Source of the DNA: Gaiellaceae bacterium
Lineage (GTDB): Bacteria > Actinomycetota > Thermoleophilia > Gaiellales > Gaiellaceae
Assembly: GCA_021323315.1 (NCBI GenBank)
Contig: JAJTCQ010000010.1
Coordinates: forward strand, 1 to 39,393
Reading direction: 5' to 3'
Length of the DNA: 39,393 nt
A model generated the notes under the pieces. It saw nothing but the letters and a program-made list of their open reading frames with translations, ran no database searches and was not told the DNA's origin. The position numbers and the translations under genes are program-made. How positions within the stretch are numbered: position 1 is the stretch's first letter; each line of letters starts with the position of its first letter. Shown here one piece after another: positions 7,851 through 14,793 of the stretch.

Positions 7851-8389
7851 TCGGCGTGCTCGTGAGCGGCGAGGGGACGAACCTGCAGGCACTCCTCGAC
7901 GCGGAGCTGCCGGTCGTCGCGGTGGCCTCGAACGTCGAGGGCGCCCGTGCGCTACGGCGGGCGGAGGACGCAGAGATTCCGACGTCGACATTCCCGCTGG
8001 GGCGCTTCGCGAACCGGGACGACCGCGACGCTGCGATGGCGGAGTGGCTGGAGAGCCGCGGGGTCGACCTGGTGGTGTGCGCCGGGTACATGCACCTGCT
8101 CCGGCCGTCGTTTCTCGCCCGCTTCCCAGGGCGCGTCGTGAACGTCCATCCGGCGCCGCTGCCCGCCTTCCCCGGCGCGCATCCGCTCGAGGACGTGCTC
8201 GAGGCGGGGGCGAAGGCAGCAGCTGTGACAGTCCACTTCGTCGACGAGGGCGTCGACTCGGGCGAGGTGATCGCGAGCGAGCCTGTTCCCGTGCTGGAAG
8301 GAGATACCGTCGAGACCTTGCGCGAGCGGGTGCACGAGGCGGAGCACCGGCTCCTTCCCAAGGTGGTGAGAGAGCTGTGCGCGCGCTGA
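7847..8389 (+). CDS. purN: Phosphoribosylglycinamide formyltransferase
   Basis: Purine step 3: formyl transfer from 10-formyl-tetrahydrofolate to GAR. A 180-residue protein. It opens with IGVLVSGEGTNLQALLD, the phosphate loop. The catalytic triad equivalent to E. coli Asn106, His108 and Asp144 is Asn99 and His101 (VVNVHPAPLPAFPGAH) and Asp137 (TVHFVDEGVDSGE). The start is the GTG that overlaps the purM stop; the longer frame upstream is antisense-free but lies inside purM and lacks family similarity. Confidence 0.95.
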   Translation: MIGVLVSGEGTNLQALLDAELPVVAVASNVEGARALRRAEDAEIPTSTFPLGRFANRDDRDAAMAEWLESRGVDLVVCAGYMHLLRPSFLARFPGRVVNVHPAPLPAFPGAHPLEDVLEAGAKAAAVTVHFVDEGVDSGEVIASEPVPVLEGDTVETLRERVHEAEHRLLPKVVRELCAR

Positions 8390-9912
8390 TCTCGGTCTAC
8401 GACAAGGCCGGCGTGGTGGAGTTCGCGCGCGGCCTCGCCGAGCTCGGCTTCGAGCTCGTATCGAGTGGAGGCACGGCCACCGCACTCGAAGAGGCAGGGC
8501 TCATGATCACGAAGGTCGAGGAGCTCACCGGCTTCCCCGAGCTGCTCGACGGGCGCGTGAAAACCCTTCACCCACGCGTCCACGCGGGAATCCTGGCGCG
8601 CCGCGATCGCTCAGACGATCTCATGGCCTTGGAAGAGCAGGGGATCGAGCCGTTCGACCTCGTGTGCGTGAACCTCTATCCCTTCGAGCTCGCCGTCGAC
8701 CGGGCCGAGCTCGACGAAGCCGGTCTGATCGAGATGATCGACGTGGGCGGGCCTGCACTCCTCCGCGCGGCGGCGAAAAACTTCGCCTCGGTCACCGTGG
8801 TCGTGCGCCAGCAGGACTACGGAACCGTGCTCGACGAGCTGCGCTCCGACAACGGGACGACGACGCTCGAGCTTCGCCGGCGGCTTGCCGCGGCCGCGTT
8901 CGCCAGCTCCGCCGCATACGACGCGGCGATCACGCGCTGGTTCCAGCGTGGCACGGACTTTCCCGAGAGCTTCGTTCCCGCCTTCGACCGCATGCGCGAG
9001 CTCCCGTACGGCGAGAACCCGCACCAGAGCGCGGCCTACTACGCCGAACGCGGCGCACGCACGCATCTGCTCGGGTTCGTCGGACAACACCAGGGCAAGG
9101 ACTTGTCGTACAACAACCTCGGCGATCTCTCCGCTGCGCGCCTGCTTCTCTCGGAGCTCGAGCGTCCGGCGTGCGTGATCGTGAAACACTCGAACCCGTG
9201 CGGAGCAGCCGTCGCCGATACGGTGGAGGAGGCGTACGCGTCGGCACTCGCGGCCGACCCGGTGTCGGCCTTCGGCGGCGTCGTGGTCGTGAACCGCACC
9301 GTGACGGCCGCACTCGCGGAGACGCTGGCCCACCAGTTCGTCGAGGTGCTGTTCGCCCCGCTGTACGAGCCGGCAGCCCTGGAGACTCTCGGCCGCAAGC
9401 CGTCGCTGCGCGTCCTGGAGCACACCGACAAGCGCGCTTCCGACGAGTCGGAGCTCGACTACCGGCGCGTGCTCGGCGGGCTCCTCGTGCAATCGCGTGA
9501 CCGGGGCATCGCCGGGCGCGACTGGATGAAGGTCGTCTCCGGCGACCTCGGCGAGGCGCAGTGGGACGACCTGCTGTTCGCGCTGCGCGTCGTCAAGCAC
9601 GTCACCTCCAACGCGATCGTGCTGGCGCGTGGCGGGCAGACGCTCGGGATCGGAGCCGGGCAGATGAGCCGCGTCGACGCCGTGCGGATCGCGATCGAGA
9701 AGGCGCGGGAGCTCGGCCATTCGCTCGATGGGTCCGTGCTCGCGTCGGATGCCTTCTTCCCCTTCGCGGACGGCCCGCAGCTCGCGCTCGACGCCGGCGT
9801 GACCGCGCTCGTCCAGCCCGGCGGATCGAAGCGTGACCAGGAAGTCGTCGACGCGGTCTCCGCGGCCGGCGCCGCGATGGTCTTCACCGGCCGACGCCAC
9901 TTCCGGCACTAG
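8377..9912 (+). CDS. purH: Bifunctional AICAR transformylase / IMP cyclohydrolase
   Basis: Last two steps of IMP synthesis: formylation of AICAR with 10-formyl-THF and ring closure to IMP. A 511-residue protein of standard length. The N-terminal MGS-like cyclohydrolase domain (about 1-145) has LVSSGGTATALEEAG, DGRVKTLHPRVHAGIL and MIDVGGPALLRAAAKN. The C-terminal transformylase has LPYGENPHQSAAYY, GKDLSYNNLGD and VKHSNPCG, the last holding the Lys270-His271 catalytic pair. Start GTG 8377 gives MRALISVYDK, the usual N-terminus, and overlaps the end of purN by 13 nt. Confidence 0.96.
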   Translation: MRALISVYDKAGVVEFARGLAELGFELVSSGGTATALEEAGLMITKVEELTGFPELLDGRVKTLHPRVHAGILARRDRSDDLMALEEQGIEPFDLVCVNLYPFELAVDRAELDEAGLIEMIDVGGPALLRAAAKNFASVTVVVRQQDYGTVLDELRSDNGTTTLELRRRLAAAAFASSAAYDAAITRWFQRGTDFPESFVPAFDRMRELPYGENPHQSAAYYAERGARTHLLGFVGQHQGKDLSYNNLGDLSAARLLLSELERPACVIVKHSNPCGAAVADTVEEAYASALAADPVSAFGGVVVVNRTVTAALAETLAHQFVEVLFAPLYEPAALETLGRKPSLRVLEHTDKRASDESELDYRRVLGGLLVQSRDRGIAGRDWMKVVSGDLGEAQWDDLLFALRVVKHVTSNAIVLARGGQTLGIGAGQMSRVDAVRIAIEKARELGHSLDGSVLASDAFFPFADGPQLALDAGVTALVQPGGSKRDQEVVDAVSAAGAAMVFTGRRHFRH

Positions 9913-9923
9913 CCCGCAGGCTA
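9910..9923 (+). terminator. Small hairpin beginning at the purH stop
   Basis: TAGCC, loop CGCA, GGCTA: a 5-bp stem whose first three bases are the purH stop codon. Weak, but it sits between convergent purH and the cupin pseudogene. Confidence 0.3.
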
Positions 9924-9934
9924 TACGGACCTCC

Positions 9935-10475
9935 CTAGGCCCAGGGCAGGGAGTCCCAGAACGGCGGCCGCTCGATGCGCTCTTCGGGGTAGCCGGAGTA
10001 CGCGTCCGGCGGCGCGTCCGTCGCCACCTCGACTCCGGCACGGTGCCGGAGAGCGAGATCGGACACGGGGTAATGAATGGGCCGCCCTGGTCTCCGGGTG
10101 CCAGCCATGACGACGACGCACGGCGCCTCGCCGGCTCCGACGAGTATGTGCTCTGCCGGGTGCGCAGTGAAAGAAGTCCCACGCTCGCAGCCGTCGCTCC
10201 CCTCCCTCGACGAGTAGGAGGCACTCGCCGCCAAGAACGAGGAACGCCTCCTGTGTGTGCTCGCCGTGGTAGAGGCCATTGGGTTGGCCGGGCTCGAGGG
10301 CCGTCAGTCGGACGCCGAGCTCGGCGAACGGGGCGTCCGGCGATTCGAACAGGCACGACGAGCCGAAGACCTCATGTGTCAGCCAGGTCGCATCGCCGAC
10401 GTTGACGACGAACCAGCCTTCGGACGCGGGTGCAAGACCCGAGTCGTACTACGCGAGCCGAGCCTCCTGTTGCAC
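9935..10475 (-). pseudogene. Cupin-domain protein, stop codon plus frameshift
   Basis: Read on the minus strand from GTG 10475, the frame goes VQQEARLA, then an in-frame TAG (10451-10449), then YDSGLAPASEGWFVVN and a cupin core: a HGEHTQEAF-type metal motif, VLGGECLLLVEGGE, and WDFFHCAPG. At about 10152-10156 the frame shifts, and the rest of the domain (EHILVGAGEAPCVVVMAG, then IHYPVSDLALRHRAG and FWDSLPWA) is in a different frame. Intact relatives are small single-domain cupins of unknown substrate. Two independent lesions make real decay more likely than one sequencing error. The codon at the TAG is Glu or Gln in the likely ancestor (one base change). Confidence 0.8.
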
Positions 10476-10482
10476 ACGACGG

Positions 10483-10488
10483 ACCCTA
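10483..10488 (-). promoter_or_regulatory. -10-like element for the cupin pseudogene
   Basis: TAGGGT on the minus strand, 7 nt before GTG 10475; the promoter seems to have outlived the gene. Confidence 0.4.
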
Positions 10489-10542
10489 ATCGCGAGGCGC
10501 CTGGGCGGCGCCGACCCTTTCCGGCGGATGCAGAGGCGGAAG

Positions 10543-10548
10543 TAGGCT
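10543..10548 (+). promoter_or_regulatory. -10-like element for cbs
   Basis: TAGGCT, 9 nt before ATG 10558, without a Shine-Dalgarno sequence. Confidence 0.5.
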
Positions 10549-10557
10549 TACCGACCC

Positions 10558-11994
10558 ATGGTACGCAGCGACTTTCCCACGGTCCTGGAACTCGTCGGGC
10601 GCACGCCGATCGTGCGGCTCGAGCGCCTCGGTCGCGACGTCCCGGGCGAGCTGCTCGCCAAGCTCGAGTACCTGAATCCCGGCGGCTCGGTGAAGGACCG
10701 CATCGGACTCGCCATGGTCGAGGCAGCGGAGCGGGACGGACGGCTGCGGCCCGGAGGGACGATCGTCGAGCCGACGTCGGGGAACACCGGCGTGGGCCTC
10801 GCCATCGCGGCGGCGCTGCGCGGCTACCGCTGCATCTTCGTGATGCCCGACAAGATGAGCCAGGAGAAGATCTCGATGCTGCGCGCGTACGGCGCGGAGG
10901 TCGTGATCACTCCCACCGCAGTCGACCCGTCCTCGCCGGAGAGCTACTACGCCGTCTCCGACCGGCTCGCGGAGGAGATCCCGGGCGGCTTCAAGCCCGA
11001 CCAGTACTCGAACCCGGCCAATCCGGAAGCCCACTACGAGACGACCGGGCCCGAGCTGTGGGAGCAGACGGACGGCGGCGACGTCGACGCCGTCGTCATC
11101 TCCGTCGGCACCGGCGGCACGATCACGGGCGTCGGCCGCTTCTTCAAGGAGCACGGGTCGGAGGCCCGCATCGTCGCGGTCGATCCCGAGGGCTCGGTAT
11201 TCACCGCCGACGAGGAGCATCCGGAGGGGCCGTACCTCGTGGAGGGCATCGGCAAGGAGTGCTGGCCCGACACGCTCGACGCGTCGGTCGTGGACGAGTG
11301 GGTGCGCGTCTCCGACCGTGACTCGTTCCTCACGGCCCGTCGGCTCGCGCGGGAGGAGGGGCTACTCGTAGGCGGCTCGACCGGCTCGACCGCGTGGGCG
11401 GGAATCCAGGTCGCAAAGCGGCTCGGTCCGGACTCGCGCGTGCTGATGATGTTCCCGGACTCGGGTCGTTCGTACCTGTCGAAGTTCTACGACGACAACT
11501 GGATGATCCAGTACGGCTTTCTCGAGCGGACGACGCCACCGCCCGCGGTGGAGGAGGTGCTGCGCTTCCGGCGCGTCGGCCACGAGGTTCCGGACCTCGT
11601 CACGATCGGCTCCCACGAGAAGGTGGGCGCGGCGATCGACGCGATGCAGCGTTACGGCATCTCACAGCTCCCGGTCGTGCGCGGGGACGAGAAGATGGAC
11701 TCGCTGGCCGACGTCGTCGGCTCGTTGCAGGAACGCGAGCTGCTCGACCGCGTCTTCAAGAACGCCGACGCGCTCAACGAGGACGTCGCGGTGGCGATGC
11801 AGCCACCGCTGCCGGCGGTCGACGGCGACGCGTCGGTCGACCAGGTCTACGAGGGGTTGTCGGGCGGGAGCGGTGCGGTGGTCGTCGTCTCGGCCGGCCG
11901 GCCGTCCGGCATTCTCACGCGGTCTGATCTGCTGGAGTTCCTCGCCGCGCGACGCTCCCGGGTCGAGACGTCTTCCGCGGGAACTCGCTCTTGA
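10558..11994 (+). CDS. cbs: Cystathionine beta-synthase with CBS domain pair
   Basis: PLP enzyme of transsulfuration, condensing serine (or an activated serine) with homocysteine. A 478-residue protein. The fold-type II catalytic domain (about 1-325) has the PLP lysine at Lys46 in NPGGSVKDRIG, the substrate loop EPTSGNTGVGLA, the phosphate-binding loop SVGTGGTITGVG and a C-terminal FPDSGRSYLSKFYDDNWM segment. Residues about 345-465 are a tandem CBS pair (AIDAMQRYGISQLPVV and GILTRSDLLEFLA), which in relatives binds adenosyl ligands and sets activity or stability. Presence of the CBS pair separates it from plain cysteine synthase CysK. Its last 80 nt overlap the convergent EamA gene. Confidence 0.92.
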   Translation: MVRSDFPTVLELVGRTPIVRLERLGRDVPGELLAKLEYLNPGGSVKDRIGLAMVEAAERDGRLRPGGTIVEPTSGNTGVGLAIAAALRGYRCIFVMPDKMSQEKISMLRAYGAEVVITPTAVDPSSPESYYAVSDRLAEEIPGGFKPDQYSNPANPEAHYETTGPELWEQTDGGDVDAVVISVGTGGTITGVGRFFKEHGSEARIVAVDPEGSVFTADEEHPEGPYLVEGIGKECWPDTLDASVVDEWVRVSDRDSFLTARRLAREEGLLVGGSTGSTAWAGIQVAKRLGPDSRVLMMFPDSGRSYLSKFYDDNWMIQYGFLERTTPPPAVEEVLRFRRVGHEVPDLVTIGSHEKVGAAIDAMQRYGISQLPVVRGDEKMDSLADVVGSLQERELLDRVFKNADALNEDVAVAMQPPLPAVDGDASVDQVYEGLSGGSGAVVVVSAGRPSGILTRSDLLEFLAARRSRVETSSAGTRS

Positions 11995-12856
11995 TCGCAA
12001 CGTAGACCGCGCCGATCACGAGCCCGGCGCCCGCGAGCGTCCAGGGGCTCGGCCGCTCGCCGAGGAACGCCATGCCGAGGGCGATCGCGACCAGCGGGTT
12101 CACGTACTGATGCGTGACGACGAGCGAGATCGGGGCGACGCCGAGCAGCCAGGCGTACGCGGTGAAGCCGACGAGCGAGCCCATGACGACGAGGTAGATC
12201 CAGGCCAGTACGGAGTCGAGCGCGAAGGTGCTCGATCCGAGGTCGCCGTACTCGCCGAGCGCGCCAGCGCCGACCATCAGAAATGCTCCTCCCAGCCCCA
12301 TCTCGTAGACGGAGGCCACGAACGGGTCGCTCGGGAGCGAGAGTCGTTTCGAGAGGAACGACCCCAGCGTCCAGGACATCGTCGCGCTGATCATGATCGC
12401 CAGCCCGAGAGCGGTCGAGCCTGCCCCGAGCCCAGGCGCGACCACGAGCAGGAGGCCGAGCAGGCCAGCGAGCGTGCTGAGACGGGTCGCGCGCGCTGGG
12501 CTCTCGCCGGCGACCAGCCGCAGCACGATGATCTGGAGCGGAACCGTTCCCGCGATGATCGCGGCGACGCTCGAATCGATTCGCGTCTCCGCGACGTGGA
12601 CGAGCCCGACGCCCAGCCCGAGCAGGAGGACGCCCGCGACACCGCTTGCCACCAGCTCGGCGCGCGTGACGCGCAGCGATCGGCCGCGCCAGGCGAGAAC
12701 CGCGGCGAGCAGCAGCCCGGCCACGAGGAAACGCGAACCGGCGGCGAGGAGCGGCGGAATCGTCTCGACCGCGACCTTGATCCCGAAGTAGGTCGACCCC
12801 CAGACGACGTAGACCACGAGGAGGGCGATCCAGACGTGCCTGACCGGAGCGGTCAC
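11915..12856 (-). CDS. EamA/DMT family transporter
   Basis: Membrane protein of about 313 residues with two EamA repeats: HVWIALLVVYVVWGSTYFGIK opens the first, and GLAIMISATMSWTLGSFLSKR opens the second. The conserved tail VNPLVAIALGMAFLGERPSPW is typical of RhaT/YdcZ-like exporters; the substrate is unknown. The GTG at 12856 (VTAPVRHVW) places the first membrane helix near residue 6. An ATG at 12928 is possible but adds a polar, non-conserved stretch, and neither choice has an evident Shine-Dalgarno or close -10. The C-terminal 26 residues are encoded antisense to the end of cbs and are polar and probably dispensable. Confidence 0.85.
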   Translation of the reverse strand: MTAPVRHVWIALLVVYVVWGSTYFGIKVAVETIPPLLAAGSRFLVAGLLLAAVLAWRGRSLRVTRAELVASGVAGVLLLGLGVGLVHVAETRIDSSVAAIIAGTVPLQIIVLRLVAGESPARATRLSTLAGLLGLLLVVAPGLGAGSTALGLAIMISATMSWTLGSFLSKRLSLPSDPFVASVYEMGLGGAFLMVGAGALGEYGDLGSSTFALDSVLAWIYLVVMGSLVGFTAYAWLLGVAPISLVVTHQYVNPLVAIALGMAFLGERPSPWTLAGAGLVIGAVYVAIKSEFPRKTSRPGSVARRGTPADQTA

Positions 12857-12971
12857 GAGGAGAGAAACGCGGGCGGCGCCATAGGTGTGAGAACGCCAAG
12901 CGTCTCCGGCGCACTCCGTCTTGCCCATTCGACCTGCTGCTCGACTGCACCGCCGTGGCTAATGCGGACGT

Positions 12972-12987
12972 CTGGGACTAGTCCCAG
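12972..12987. terminator. 16-nt perfect palindrome centred on the GH15 stop
   Basis: CTGGGACTAGTCCCAG is its own reverse complement, and its central CTAG contains the stop codon of the GH15 gene (12980-12978). It may act as a terminator or end-processing site. Confidence 0.4.
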
Positions 12988-14738
12988 CGGCGCGAGAGTC
13001 GGAACGCGGCGTTGATGAGGCCGACGTGCGAGTACGTCTGCGGGAAGTTCCCGCTCTGCTCGAGCGTGTCGGGCAGGACGTCCTCCGAGTAGAGGCCGAG
13101 CCCGTTGTCGAGGCCCAGCAGGCGCTCGAAGAGCTCTCGTGCCTCGTCGGTGCGCCCGATGATCACCAGCGCCTCGACGAGCCAGAACGTGCAGACGGTG
13201 AAGGCCGCCTCCATGTGCCCGAAGTCGTCGCGAACCGAGTAGCGGCGGAGGAGGCTGCCGTCCACGGAGAGCGCGCTGCGGATCGCGTCGACGTGGCGAT
13301 CCGCGCGAGGATCGTCGGGCTCGAAGTAGCCGAGATGGACCGCGAGCAGCATCGCCGCGTCGACCTGAGGCTCCCCCGCCACCTGCGTCAGCGCGCCGAC
13401 CTCCTCGTTCCAGCACTGCGTCTCCAGCACCTCGCGCGCACGCGCCTCGACCGAGCGGGCGTGCGTGGCCAGCTCAGGCGCCTCGAGCGCAAGCGCGACC
13501 TCGGCCGCTCGCCGCGCGCCGGCCCAGTGCATCAGCACCGAGAAGCCGTGCAGGCGAGTCTTTCCGCGGAACTCCCAGAGTCCCGCGTCGGGCTCCTCGA
13601 GCCGCGCGTCAATCTGGTCGACGAGCCCCTGGATGATGTCGACGGCCGTGTGCCGCGGCACCTCGCCGACGAAGCGCGAGTCGAGGAAGAGCCGGCTGAC
13701 ACCGAGCACCATCTCGCCGTAGACGTCGTTCTGGACGTGCTCCAGAGCCTGGTTGCCGATCCGCACGGGGCCGTCGCCGGCGAAGCCGGAGAGATGGTCG
13801 AGCACGCGCTCCTCGGCCTCCGAGTCACCGTTGATCCGGTAGGCGGGCTGGAGGACGCCTTCGTTCTCCTCGGCGAGGTTGCGGAGGTACTCGAGGAAGC
13901 GCTCCATCTCCTCGGAGTGGCCGAGACGCTCGAGCGCGTTCAGCGTGAAGTAGGCGTCTCGCAGCCAGCAGAAGCGGTAGTCCCAGTTGCGCCCCGAACC
14001 CGGGTGCTCGGGGAGGCTCGTCGTCGTCGCGGCGAGCAGCGCCCCCGTGTCCTCGTACTGGTGCAATTTCAGCGCGAGAGCCGAGCGGACGACCTCCTGC
14101 TGATAGTCGCGCGGGACGCGCGTTCCCTTCACCCAGCGCCGCCAGTAGTCGACCGTGCGCTCGAGGAATCGTTCGGCCGTGTCCTCGAGTCCCGCCTCGA
14201 GCGGCTCGCCCCACGTGAGGACGAGGTGTCGGTCGCGCTCCAGCAGGAACGGGCGTTCGTCCTCGACGTACGTCAGCGGCACGTTCGAGGTGAGGCGGAC
14301 CGGCGTCGGGAAGCCGGCGTACTCGATGTGGTTCGACGCGCGCCAGCGGCCGATCTGCTGCAGTCCGTACTCGTACGTCGGACGGCACCGGACGCGGGCG
14401 CGCGGCTCGCCGGAGAGCGGACGCATGATCCGGATGAGCATCGACGGCTTGAAGAAGCGGTCGTACAGCGAGAAGCGCGGCGCGAAGTCGAGCACCTCGA
14501 ACGAGCCGCCGTTGCCGCTGAACACCGTCCGCACGACGTTCGTGTTCTCGACGTAGGACGTCTCGATCAGGGTCGCGTCGACTCCTTCGATCGTGAACGC
14601 CCCGCCCTGCTCGCGGTCGAGGAGCGGCCCGAACACGAAGCTCGAGTCGGGGCGCGGCCAGCAGAGCCACTCGACGGAGCCCTCCTTCAGGAGCGCGCTG
14701 TACGAGCAGTTTCCGATGATGGCGAGGCCTCTGGTCAT
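12978..14738 (-). CDS. GH15 family hydrolase (trehalase or glucoamylase type)
   Basis: A 586-residue glycoside hydrolase with the N-terminal beta-sandwich (MTRGLAIIGNCSYSALL, then WLCWPRPDSSFVFGPLLD) and a C-terminal (alpha/alpha)6 barrel. Signatures are RNWDYRFCWLRDAYFTLNAL, the E-D pair of LYSEDVLPDTLEQSGNFPQTYSHVGLINAA, and QPAYRINGDSEAEERVL. In mycobacteria members of this cytosolic family are trehalases, while others cleave malto-oligosaccharides. Its place divergent from a trehalose synthesis gene favours trehalase, but this is an inference. No signal peptide is seen. Start ATG 14738 gives the family N-terminus; the open frame upstream is antisense to otsAB. Confidence 0.88.
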   Translation of the reverse strand: MTRGLAIIGNCSYSALLKEGSVEWLCWPRPDSSFVFGPLLDREQGGAFTIEGVDATLIETSYVENTNVVRTVFSGNGGSFEVLDFAPRFSLYDRFFKPSMLIRIMRPLSGEPRARVRCRPTYEYGLQQIGRWRASNHIEYAGFPTPVRLTSNVPLTYVEDERPFLLERDRHLVLTWGEPLEAGLEDTAERFLERTVDYWRRWVKGTRVPRDYQQEVVRSALALKLHQYEDTGALLAATTTSLPEHPGSGRNWDYRFCWLRDAYFTLNALERLGHSEEMERFLEYLRNLAEENEGVLQPAYRINGDSEAEERVLDHLSGFAGDGPVRIGNQALEHVQNDVYGEMVLGVSRLFLDSRFVGEVPRHTAVDIIQGLVDQIDARLEEPDAGLWEFRGKTRLHGFSVLMHWAGARRAAEVALALEAPELATHARSVEARAREVLETQCWNEEVGALTQVAGEPQVDAAMLLAVHLGYFEPDDPRADRHVDAIRSALSVDGSLLRRYSVRDDFGHMEAAFTVCTFWLVEALVIIGRTDEARELFERLLGLDNGLGLYSEDVLPDTLEQSGNFPQTYSHVGLINAAFRLSRRWD

Positions 14739-14782
14739 GTCAGTGTCTTTCGCGGACGCGTAACGTCTACCTACTTCGACCG

Positions 14783-14789
14783 AAGGAGG
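14783..14789 (+). promoter_or_regulatory. Shine-Dalgarno deciding the otsAB start
   Basis: AAGGAGG, 4 nt before CTG 14794, the only start-like codon in frame at that distance. It contrasts with the SD-less genes around it. A TAACGT hexamer at 14761-14766 is a possible -10 giving a leader of about 20 nt. Confidence 0.55.
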
Positions 14790-14793
14790 CGCG

